64,000 nucleotides of DNA from Mycobacterium sp. IDR2000157661 (GTDB lineage Bacteria; Actinomycetota; Actinomycetes; Mycobacteriales; Mycobacteriaceae): NCBI RefSeq assembly GCF_022317005.1, contig NZ_CP081006.1, positions 3,348,001 through 3,412,000 on the forward strand, in the 5' to 3' direction. A program made the position numbers and the translations under genes. Positions 51,593 to 59,136 of this stretch are shown here, in pieces. The number at the start of each line of letters is the position of its first letter. Within the stretch, counting starts at the first letter, position 1. The notes below the pieces were generated by a model. That model did not search any database, was not told the DNA's origin, and worked only from the letters and a program-made list of their open reading frames with translations.

Positions 51593-53524
51593 GTGGCCGG
51601 CCGCATCGCTGATCGTGACATCGCGGCCATCCGTGACCGCGTGCGCATCGAGGACGTCGTCGGCGACTACGTGCAGTTGCGGCGGGCGGGCGCCGACTCG
51701 ATGAAGGGCCTGTGCCCGTTCCACGACGAGAAGAGCCCGTCGTTCCACGTCCGGCCAAACCACGGCCACTTCCACTGCTTCGGCTGCGGTGAGGGCGGCG
51801 ATGTCTACGCCTTCCTCCAGAAGATCGAGCACGTCAGCTTCGTGGAGGCCGTCGAACTGCTGGCCGACCGCGTCGGTCACACCATCACCTACACCGGCGC
51901 CTCGGCGACGAACGTGCAGCGCGACCGGGGGAGTCGCAGCAGGCTGCTGGCCGCCAACGCCGCCGCGCAGGAGTTCTACGCCCAGGCGTTGAACTCCGAG
52001 GAGGCCGCGCCGGGCCGTCAGTACCTGCTGGAGCGCAATTTCGACGCCGAGGCGGCGCGGCGGTTCGGGTGCGGGTTCGCGCCCTCGGGCTGGGACTCGC
52101 TGACCAAACACTTGCTGCGCAAGGGGTTTGAGTTCAAGGAGCTGGAGGCCGCGGGACTGTCGCGCGAAGGCAAGCGGGGTCCGATGGACCGCTTCCATCG
52201 CCGGCTGCTGTGGCCGATCAGGGCCAGCGGCGGTGAGGTCATCGGCTTCGGCGCGCGGCGGATCTTCGACGACGACCCGATGGAGGCCAAGTACGTCAAC
52301 ACGCCCGAGACCGTCCTGTACAAGAAGTCGTCGGTGCTGTTCGGTCTCGATCTGGCCAAACGCGACATCGCCAAGGGACACCAGGCCGTGGTCGTCGAGG
52401 GATACACCGACGTGATGGCGATGCACCTGGCCGGGGTGACGACCGCCGTCGCATCCTGCGGCACGGCCTTCGGTGACGAGCATCTGGCGATGCTGCGCCG
52501 GCTGATGATGGACGACAACTTCTTCCGCGGCGAGCTCATCTACGTCTTCGACGGCGACGCGGCGGGCCGCGCGGCGGCGATCAAGGCGTTCGAGGGCGAG
52601 CAGAACCTGGCCGGGCAGTCATTCGTGGCCGTCGCCTCAGAAGACAAATTGGCCGGGATGGATCCGTGTGACATCCGGCTTCACTTCGGTGACGGCGCGC
52701 TGCGCGACCTCGTGGCCCGGCGGACCCCGTTGTTCGAGTTCGCGATCCGCACCGCGCTGGCCGAGCACGACCTCGACAGCGCCGAGGGCCGGGTGTCGGC
52801 GCTGCGGCGCTGCGTGCCGATGGTCGCGCGCATCAAGGAGCCGATGCTGCGCGACGAGTACGCGCGTCGGCTCGCCGGCTGGGTCGGCTGGGCCGACGAA
52901 CCGCAGGTGCTGTCCCGGGTGCGCGAAGAGGCGCAGAAGCGGGGCCTGCCGGAGCGCGGTGGACGGCGGCGCACGGCAGCCGAAGGCGCCCAACCGAGCA
53001 GATCGCGGCCGCCGGAGTTGGGGCCGCGCCCCGACCCGGCCGATCCGACGCTGTGGCCGCAGCGCGAAGCGCTCAAGAGCGCGCTGCAGTACCCCGCGCT
53101 GTCCGGGCCGGTGTTCGACTCCTTGACCGTCGACAGCTTCACCCATCCCGGCTACGCCGCGGTGCGGGCGGCGATCGAGGCGGCGGGCGGTACCTCGGCC
53201 AGCCAGTCCGGCGCGCACTGGATCGAGGCGGTCCGCGACAAGACCGCCTCACCCGCGGCCGCCAGCCTGGTCAACGAACTCGGGGTGGAAGCCATCAACG
53301 TCGTCGACGACGACAGGCTGCCCCGCTACATCGGCGGGGTGCTGGCTCGGCTGCAGGAGGTCTGGGTCGGCCGCCAGATCGCCGAGGTCAAGTCGAAGCT
53401 GCAGCGGATGTCGCCCGTCGAGCAGGGCGACGAGTACCACGCGCTGTTCGGGGACCTGGTCGCGATGGAGGCGTATCGCCGCAGCCTGCTCGAACAGGCC
53501 AGCGGCGACGACATCTCTGCGTGA
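51593..53524 (+). CDS. dnaG: DNA primase DnaG
   Basis: The 643-residue primase makes RNA primers for replication. It has the N-terminal CHC2 zinc finger (CPFHDEKSPSFHV...FHCFGCGEGGD), the RNA polymerase core with TOPRIM (VVVEGYTDVMAMHLAG, VFDGDAAGRAA) and a helicase-binding C-terminal domain. A basic linker (RRRTAAEGAQPSRSRPPELG) separates the last two. The GTG start lies 9 bp after dgt. Confidence 0.97.
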   Translation: MAGRIADRDIAAIRDRVRIEDVVGDYVQLRRAGADSMKGLCPFHDEKSPSFHVRPNHGHFHCFGCGEGGDVYAFLQKIEHVSFVEAVELLADRVGHTITYTGASATNVQRDRGSRSRLLAANAAAQEFYAQALNSEEAAPGRQYLLERNFDAEAARRFGCGFAPSGWDSLTKHLLRKGFEFKELEAAGLSREGKRGPMDRFHRRLLWPIRASGGEVIGFGARRIFDDDPMEAKYVNTPETVLYKKSSVLFGLDLAKRDIAKGHQAVVVEGYTDVMAMHLAGVTTAVASCGTAFGDEHLAMLRRLMMDDNFFRGELIYVFDGDAAGRAAAIKAFEGEQNLAGQSFVAVASEDKLAGMDPCDIRLHFGDGALRDLVARRTPLFEFAIRTALAEHDLDSAEGRVSALRRCVPMVARIKEPMLRDEYARRLAGWVGWADEPQVLSRVREEAQKRGLPERGGRRRTAAEGAQPSRSRPPELGPRPDPADPTLWPQREALKSALQYPALSGPVFDSLTVDSFTHPGYAAVRAAIEAAGGTSASQSGAHWIEAVRDKTASPAAASLVNELGVEAINVVDDDRLPRYIGGVLARLQEVWVGRQIAEVKSKLQRMSPVEQGDEYHALFGDLVAMEAYRRSLLEQASGDDISA

Positions 53525-53584
53525 GCTGATGTAACGCGATATGGTGGGCGCGCTATTAAACCGTCGGGGAACGGCGAGGAAGGC

Positions 53585-53887
53585 ATGCACGTGACATCGA
53601 CGAACAACCGGGCGCGCCGGCTCGTGGCCGCGGGCGCCTTCGCGGTGGCCGCCGTCGCGGCGCCGATCGCGGCTTCACTCCTCGGCTCGAGCGACGCCGG
53701 CCAGCCCGCGGCCCAGTGCCTGGCGTGGTTCGGCAATAAAGAAGACAACAACTGCATGGGCTACTCGAACGGCAACGGCGTCAACGTCGGCACCCCGGAG
53801 TTCGGCCTGTACGGGCCGGACGGACCCGGGATCAGCACGGGACCGTTGTTCCCGGGCCGGATCTACGGCGGCGGCACCGGCTTTTAG
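53585..53887 (+). CDS. Small secreted protein with two Cys (mycobacterial, unknown)
   Basis: The 100-residue product has a basic N-terminus and hydrophobic signal (RRLVAAGAFAVAAVAAPIAASLLG), then a short mature part with QCLAWFGNKEDNNCMGYSNGN, whose two Cys could form a disulfide, and a Gly/Pro-rich end (GPDGPGISTGPLFPGRIYGG). A -10-like TATGGT (53540-53545) and Shine-Dalgarno GAGGAAGG precede the ATG. Small genes of this kind follow dnaG in other mycobacteria. Function unknown. Its stop overlaps the convergent gene by 4 bp. Confidence 0.75.
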   Translation: MHVTSTNNRARRLVAAGAFAVAAVAAPIAASLLGSSDAGQPAAQCLAWFGNKEDNNCMGYSNGNGVNVGTPEFGLYGPDGPGISTGPLFPGRIYGGGTGF

Positions 53888-54144
53888 CGCTTCTGAGCCT
53901 CACTATCCCGCACGACCTCGGGACCGATGACCGCGGTTCCGGGGTCGAGTTCTGTGAGCGTCACCATCGGCGGATCCGGTGAGACCCGGTCGGCGATCTT
54001 ACGGCGCCCGGCGTCTATGACGGCCTTGGCCGCGGGGCTCTCGGTGACCGCCTTGTACGTTCCGGTGATCTGCTCATATCGGCGCCGGCCCGCCTTCGTG
54101 CCCAACACGTAGCCGACCCCCAATACGACGAGATACCCGATCAC
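53884..54144 (-). CDS. Small membrane-anchored protein
   Basis: The 86-residue product begins with one membrane segment (VIGYLVVLGVGYVLGTKAGRR, YtxH-like) and continues as a soluble basic helix (YEQITGTYKAVTESPAAKAVIDAGRRK). The GTG at 54144 was chosen for the strong GGGAGGAG 6 nt upstream; an upstream GTG at 54201 would add a poorly supported 19-residue tail. Function unknown. Confidence 0.7.
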   Translation of the reverse strand: MIGYLVVLGVGYVLGTKAGRRRYEQITGTYKAVTESPAAKAVIDAGRRKIADRVSPDPPMVTLTELDPGTAVIGPEVVRDSEAQKR

Positions 54145-54256
54145 AAGGCTCCTCCCGGACAGTGCTGCGTTGGTCTTGAGTCGGGCTCCATCCTGCCTCA
54201 CGCGGGCGGGTGTGCGCCCGGCAGCGGCGTATTGGCGGGCCGAGCGGCACGTGCGC

Positions 54257-54262
54257 TAGAGT
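54257..54262 (+). promoter_or_regulatory. -10-like element upstream of tRNA-Asn
   Basis: TAGAGT (TANNNT) lies 41 nt before the tRNA, with TTGGCG 19 nt upstream of it as a possible -35. A second -10-like TACCGT is at 54282-54287. Confidence 0.35.
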
Positions 54263-54303
54263 CATCCCTCGGCCCGCGCACTACCGTGATCGCGGGAGAG
54301 CAG

Positions 54304-54376
<73 letters not shown>

Positions 54377-54490
54377 CACTCATCGTTCGCAGCCCCGAGA
54401 CCCACCCTGATCTCCGATTCGCCGGTCGTGCCGGCCACGCGTCATTACGATACTGAATCCTCAGCTTGCTCAGCGATGTCAAGGAACAGC

Positions 54491-54829
54491 ATGCTCCCCT
54501 CAGCTCGTAGTGCGGCGAGGCTGCTCCTTGCCGCCACCGCATCGGCCGCCTTGGCATTCGGTGTCGCCGTTTCTCCTGCCGCTGCCCAGCCAGCCGATTC
54601 CGAGTTCACCGGCCCCACGATCGGCGGTCCCGACGTGCTGCCCGTGGTCGGCGTGCTCGACGGCATGTGGCGGGAGTACGTGCCACCCAACGCTGTGCCG
54701 CCCGCAACCATCGGGCAGATCGACGGGTTGATAGACCAGTTCGTGCCGACGACCACCGAGGTCCGCGACTTCTTCGGGTTCCTCCAACAGTTCCCCAGAC
54801 CCGGAGTCATCCGCCAGCCCGCGCCTTAG
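54491..54829 (+). CDS. Small secreted protein of unknown function
   Basis: The 112-residue product has a clear signal peptide (ARSAARLLLAATASAALAFG, cleaved after a VSPAAAQ-type site) and a short mature part without Cys (GPTIGGPDVLPVVGVLDGMW, PTTTEVRDFFGFLQQFPRPG). ATG 54491 was chosen for the AAGGA 5 nt upstream; ATG 54476 is an alternative. I do not recognise the family. Confidence 0.65.
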   Translation: MLPSARSAARLLLAATASAALAFGVAVSPAAAQPADSEFTGPTIGGPDVLPVVGVLDGMWREYVPPNAVPPATIGQIDGLIDQFVPTTTEVRDFFGFLQQFPRPGVIRQPAP

Positions 54830-54939
54830 TCGATTTCGGTTACCGAACATTCACCGCGCAGACGGTTCCAGGCGACCCACCGTGGGTACCAAGAAGGGGT
54901 GACAGTTTTGTCGCGAGTGTCTTTGGAGAGGAAATCGCC

Positions 54940-55221
54940 GTGTGGACAATCATCGTTGCGCTGATCGCAGGGATCATTCTCGGAGCCCTCGCCCGGCTCA
55001 TCATGCCGGGCAAGCAGAACGTCGGTGTTCTGATCACCATCCTGCTCGGCGCGGTGGGGGCGCTGCTGGGCTCGTGGATCTCGAACGAACTCTTCGGCAC
55101 CGGAGACAAGATCTTCTCGCCGATCCCGTTCGTCATCGGTCTGGTGGTTGCCGTCATCCTGATCGGCATCTATGTGGCGATCACCGGTCGGCGCAGCACC
55201 GGAACGCGCGCCCCGCGGTAG
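54940..55221 (+). CDS. GlsB/YeaQ/YmgE-family small membrane protein
   Basis: The 93-residue protein has three hydrophobic segments with the family pattern: WTIIVALIAGIILGALARLIMPGKQNVG, then ILLGAVGALLGSWISNELFG, then PFVIGLVVAVILIGIYVAI. These transglycosylase-associated proteins are stress-linked and of unknown activity. The GTG follows GGAGAGGAAA. Confidence 0.85.
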   Translation: MWTIIVALIAGIILGALARLIMPGKQNVGVLITILLGAVGALLGSWISNELFGTGDKIFSPIPFVIGLVVAVILIGIYVAITGRRSTGTRAPR

Positions 55222-55320
55222 CGGTCACCGTCTAAGTCATCGGTCCGCCATCTCGATGAGATGGCGGGCCGATGTGTGTGTCGACGGCGGCAGGACGCGT
55301 GCGCCACGCATGATGGGTGC

Positions 55321-55689
55321 ATGGCCGATGCGGGATTGTGGATCGCGTGGGGAATCCCCGCGCGTGGACGTGAAGTGCAGGCGCTCGCACTCCTTCGGGA
55401 GACGACGACCGGGTACCTGCTTCGACTGCAGCAGGAGCGGGCGATCGAGCGCTTCGACACCGCGATCCTTCGGCCGCAGAGCACCGAGTTGGGCGGATTC
55501 ATCCTGATCCAGGGGTCGCAGCAGCAGATCGACACCTTGCGCCGCGACGCCGAGTTCCAACAGTGGGTCAATCAGGTGCAGATGGTCGCCGATCGCGTCG
55601 GCATGGTCGATGCCTGGGTCAACGACGGCCTCGGCGAGGCGATCGGACTGTACGAAGAGGCGCTGCGCAAGGCCGGTCTTACTTCGTAG
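55321..55689 (+). CDS. Conserved hypothetical protein
   Basis: The 122-residue soluble protein starts MADAGLWIAWGIPARGREVQ and contains GYLLRLQQERAIERFDTAIL and GFILIQGSQQQIDTLRRD. The alternating strand and helix pattern suggests a small alpha-beta (ferredoxin-like) fold, but no motif identifies it. A terminator-like hairpin follows it. Confidence 0.7.
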   Translation: MADAGLWIAWGIPARGREVQALALLRETTTGYLLRLQQERAIERFDTAILRPQSTELGGFILIQGSQQQIDTLRRDAEFQQWVNQVQMVADRVGMVDAWVNDGLGEAIGLYEEALRKAGLTS

Positions 55690-55695
55690 CAGTTT

Positions 55696-55714
55696 TTGCT
55701 GGTCCAACCAGCAA
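55696..55714 (+). terminator. Terminator-like hairpin
   Basis: TTGCTGGT and ACCAGCAA form an 8-bp stem around a CCA loop, 7 bp after the stop of the preceding gene. The T run lies before rather than after the stem on the plus strand, so it is only a partial match to an intrinsic terminator. Confidence 0.45.
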
Positions 55715-55803
55715 GGTCGGCAAAGTCCCATCAAGATCATCACCACAGCGACCCCTGTTGTTCATGGGACCTTCGGCTCTTTTGCTGTGGAGTACCGTCT
55801 GGT

Positions 55804-55816
55804 GCTATTTAATAGC
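55804..55816 (+). promoter_or_regulatory. AT-rich 13-bp palindrome upstream of the DUF4185 gene
   Basis: GCTATTTAATAGC is a perfect inverted repeat around one base, 42 bp before the ATG, in an AT-rich patch that is rare in this genome. It may be an operator or part of a promoter. Confidence 0.4.
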
Positions 55817-55857
55817 CTAAATATTGACGGGCCGGGGGATTGCTTTTGGAGGAACTC

Positions 55858-58128
55858 ATGGGAGCTGCGCGGTACATCGGTCGCGTCGGGGGGTTGGCGG
55901 TCGCCTTGGGTGTGGGGACGGCGATCGCGACCGGGCACGGGATCGCATCAGCCGACAGCACCGAGTCGAACACCTCCAATCCCCCCAACACCGAGCAATC
56001 GTCGAACGGCAACACCACGGACACCGTGACGGCCACCGGCACCACGACGGGCACCGATACGCAGTCCACCCTCGACGAGGGCGACGACGAGGACGCCGAC
56101 GAGGACGCCGCCGACGAGGGCGACGAGGCCGCCGACGAGGGCGACGACTCGTCGACGACGACGACGACCGTCACCGGCGGCGTGACCGTCAGCGCCCAGA
56201 CCAACACGGGGTCGTCGAGCAGCGAGCCCACCAGCGGCGAGCAGGCCGAGGGTGCGCAACCGAACGAGCCGGCCCCGACCGGCACCGTCGAGCCCGGGGC
56301 GGCCGTCACGCTCGACCCCGGAGTCACCCCGGACTCGAGCCTCGAGCAGAAACCAGCGGCCTCTACGGACTCCAACGGTGGTTCGGAGGTGATCACCGCA
56401 CCGGCAAGCGGGTCGTTCGAGCCGCAGACGTCGCCTGCGGGGCAAACCCAACCGACCACCGCCACGTCCGCCCGCACGGTGCAGTCGCTGTCGGATCCGG
56501 CCACGACCTTCCAGGAAGCGGCCCAGGTGGCGGTGTTCGCCGACGCCCGCGTGCTGGCCGGTTCCGCCACCCAGACCTACGCGCCGATGACCGCCTCGAC
56601 GGCTGTGCCGGCTCCGGCCGCACCGCGCGACGTTTTCACGGCGGTGGCGAACGTCGTCTCCAGCGCGCTGAATTGGGTGCTGAGCCCGCTGGCCGGCAAC
56701 GTACCGGGTGGTCCAGCGCAGCCACCGCTGATCTGGGGACTTTTGGCGTTTGCGCGTCGCGAGTTCGACAGGTTCTTCGCCGCGCTCGCCGGAGGGTCGA
56801 CGGCTTCGACATCGCCGACCGCGCTGACTGCGCCGACCTCGCTGACCTCGCCTACCGCGTTTTCGGCGCTCACCGAGCCCATGGCTCGTTTGGCGATGGC
56901 GGCGCCCGTCATCCCGACGCCCGCGCCGCCGTTCCCCGCCCAGGTCAGCCCGTCGACGAAGTTCGTGAGCTGGGTGACCGGCCCCTACGTCTATCCCAGC
57001 CAGGCCGATGCCACGGTTCAGAACCCGCTGCTGGCCAACACGCTGAGCCGCTACAGCGTCTACGGCACGGACCTGGGAATCATGTGGGACAACGGGATTC
57101 CCGACAATCCGCTGACGAAAGACATCAACGAGAACCAGGTCCTCATCGCCGTAGGCGACACGTTCGCCGGCCCGTACATGCAAGGCGACTGGCGATCGAA
57201 CACCATCTTCCGCAGCTCCGACATCGACCTGGCCAACGGCATGGAGATCCCCGACGGTCAGTGGTACAACGGCAACATGTTCGGCGGGGCGCCGTTGGGC
57301 CCCACGCAGTACCGCGCCCGGCAGGTCATCTTCCCAGAGGGTCTGCCCGCGGGTATCACGCTTATCCCCACGGCCGGCGTATCCATACCTACTCCGGGTT
57401 CGAGGTTCGGCGCGATCCAGTACGTGAGCTTCATGTCGGTCACGCAATGGGGCGCACCGGGTTCGTGGACGACCAACTACTCGGCGATCGCATATTCGGA
57501 CGACAACGGCGAGACCTTCAAGGTGGCGCCGCAGACCGTCCGCTACAACCAGCCGTGGACCGGCAACCAGAACTTCCAGCAGTCGGCGTTCGTGCGACCC
57601 GGTGACGGCTACGTCTACATGTACGGCACGCCGAACGGCCGCCAGGGTGCCGCCTATGTGTCCCGCGTGCCGGAGAAGGACATCCTGAACCTGTCGCAGT
57701 ACGAGTACTACAGCAAGGGCACCGCCGGCGGATGGTTCGGCTGGGGAGCCACACCGGCTGGATGGCACAAGAACAACCCCGGCGCGGCCACTTCCGTGTT
57801 CGGCGTGGATCAGGGCGCCTGCGGCGTCGCGAATCCCGGCAACCAGGTCAGCGAGATGTCCGTGCAGTACAACAAGTCTCTGAACAAGTACGTCGTGCTC
57901 TACGGCGACCAGTTCAACAACATCGTGATGCGGACCTCCGACACACCGCAGGGAACCTGGTCTAGCGCAAAGGTTTTGATGCCGCAGCAGGCCGGCGGCA
58001 TCTACGCACCGATGATGCACCCCTGGTCGCCGTCGACACTGGGCAGCGGCAACGACCTGTACTGGAACCTGTCGCATTGGGGCAACTACAACGTCATGTT
58101 GATGCGCACCGACCTCTCGAAGGTCTGA
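55858..58128 (+). CDS. Secreted DUF4185-domain protein with acidic N-terminal region
   Basis: The 756-residue protein has a signal peptide (about 1-34, VGGLAVALGVGTAIATGHGIASA), a long disordered Thr/Ser/Glu/Asp region including an acidic stretch at about 74-101 (DEGDDEDADEDAADEGDEAA), a middle segment with NWVLSPLAGNVPGGPAQPPLI, and a C-terminal DUF4185 propeller-like domain from about 370 (YGTDLGIMWDNGIPDNPLT, NQVLIAVGDTFAG, SDIDLANGMEIPDGQW). The N-terminal part is shared by several secreted mycobacterial hydrolase-like proteins. ATG 55858 has an excellent GGAGGA. Substrate unknown. Confidence 0.85.
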   Translation: MGAARYIGRVGGLAVALGVGTAIATGHGIASADSTESNTSNPPNTEQSSNGNTTDTVTATGTTTGTDTQSTLDEGDDEDADEDAADEGDEAADEGDDSSTTTTTVTGGVTVSAQTNTGSSSSEPTSGEQAEGAQPNEPAPTGTVEPGAAVTLDPGVTPDSSLEQKPAASTDSNGGSEVITAPASGSFEPQTSPAGQTQPTTATSARTVQSLSDPATTFQEAAQVAVFADARVLAGSATQTYAPMTASTAVPAPAAPRDVFTAVANVVSSALNWVLSPLAGNVPGGPAQPPLIWGLLAFARREFDRFFAALAGGSTASTSPTALTAPTSLTSPTAFSALTEPMARLAMAAPVIPTPAPPFPAQVSPSTKFVSWVTGPYVYPSQADATVQNPLLANTLSRYSVYGTDLGIMWDNGIPDNPLTKDINENQVLIAVGDTFAGPYMQGDWRSNTIFRSSDIDLANGMEIPDGQWYNGNMFGGAPLGPTQYRARQVIFPEGLPAGITLIPTAGVSIPTPGSRFGAIQYVSFMSVTQWGAPGSWTTNYSAIAYSDDNGETFKVAPQTVRYNQPWTGNQNFQQSAFVRPGDGYVYMYGTPNGRQGAAYVSRVPEKDILNLSQYEYYSKGTAGGWFGWGATPAGWHKNNPGAATSVFGVDQGACGVANPGNQVSEMSVQYNKSLNKYVVLYGDQFNNIVMRTSDTPQGTWSSAKVLMPQQAGGIYAPMMHPWSPSTLGSGNDLYWNLSHWGNYNVMLMRTDLSKV

Positions 58129-58132
58129 TCCG

Positions 58133-58615
58133 GTGCTGAGGTCGGTGCTGCTGGCGATGCTGCTGACGCTCTGCAGCGCGCCGGTGGCATGTGCCGAGCC
58201 CGCCGGGCCCGCGGGCCCCGCACCGACCCAGGCCGCGGGCGCCTGCACTCCTGAGCGGACCGGCGTCAGGACCTTGTTGCCGGGCGACACGATGCCGTCG
58301 GTCTGCCAGGACGGTGCGTGGCGCATGCAAACGACGCCACAGCCACCGGCCGACCGGTGGCTCAGTTCCGGTCCACCGCTGAAGCTGCACGGCCAGGGCC
58401 AGCGCAACCCGGACATGGCGGCGGGCAGTTGGACTGGCACACCGCAGGATTCGAGCAGTGTGTGCCGAGCGCAGCATCAAGTCGTGGTGAGCCCGGGTGT
58501 GCTCAGCGACGTGCGTACCGATGAAGGCAGGGCGGGGGACCCGGTCTCCATCGAATTACCGCCCAGAACCTTCACCATCGAACTGGCCGGCAACTGCCTG
58601 TGGGTTCGCGCCTGA
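58133..58615 (+). CDS. Secreted protein of unknown function
   Basis: The 160-residue product begins with a signal peptide (MLRSVLLAMLLTLCSAPVACA) and continues as a Pro/Thr-rich mature protein with Cys in GACTPERTG, MPSVCQDG, SSVCRAQHQ and AGNCLWVRA. A lipobox is not clear. GTG start, 4 bp after the DUF4185 gene, so probably co-transcribed. Function unknown. Confidence 0.72.
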   Translation: MLRSVLLAMLLTLCSAPVACAEPAGPAGPAPTQAAGACTPERTGVRTLLPGDTMPSVCQDGAWRMQTTPQPPADRWLSSGPPLKLHGQGQRNPDMAAGSWTGTPQDSSSVCRAQHQVVVSPGVLSDVRTDEGRAGDPVSIELPPRTFTIELAGNCLWVRA

Positions 58616-58650
58616 CCGTCGGCCCCACATCTGCGCCGTAAGCTCGGCCC

Positions 58651-59127
58651 ATGCGTCACCTGAGAGCGGCCGTGGTCCTGACCGTCGGCCTGGGAGTCTC
58701 GACGAGCTGTGGATGGAGTCCACCGCCCGCGTCGCCGACCACCTCGGTGGCCTGTGGCCAGGCCGAGGGGCCGAGCACCGCGACACTCGACAGCGAGATC
58801 GCGCGCCTGCCCTCTGCATCGTGGCGTGAGGCGTCGCGCGGACACAGCGCCGACTGCCGGTTGCACTGGGTGATCGTCACCGCGGGCGCCGCCCCCGACA
58901 GCCCGCAGCAGGTGCTGTTCTTCGACCGCAACTCGCCGCTCGGCACGCCGACGCCCGACCCGCGGCCCTACGTCGCGGTCACACCGCAGGGTGATGACAC
59001 GGCCGTGGTGCAGTACCAGTGGCGACAGGCAGACGAGCCGGCGTGCTGCCCGACCGGAATCGGCACCGCCCGCTTCACGATTCGCGACGGCAGGCTCGAG
59101 GCGCTAGACCCCGTCCCGGGTCCGTAG
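58651..59127 (+). CDS. lppP: Lipoprotein LppP/LprE family
   Basis: The 158-residue product has a lipoprotein signal (VVLTVGLGVSTSCGW, lipid-modified Cys about 20) and matches the LppP pattern: WREASRGHSADCRLHWVIV, QQVLFFDRNSPLGTPTPDPRPY, VVQYQWRQADEPACCPTGIG. LppP (Rv2330c) is a surface lipoprotein of unknown activity. It is convergent with the acyl-CoA oxidase-like gene. Confidence 0.88.
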   Translation: MRHLRAAVVLTVGLGVSTSCGWSPPPASPTTSVACGQAEGPSTATLDSEIARLPSASWREASRGHSADCRLHWVIVTAGAAPDSPQQVLFFDRNSPLGTPTPDPRPYVAVTPQGDDTAVVQYQWRQADEPACCPTGIGTARFTIRDGRLEALDPVPGP

Positions 59128-59136
59128 TCCCCCCGG

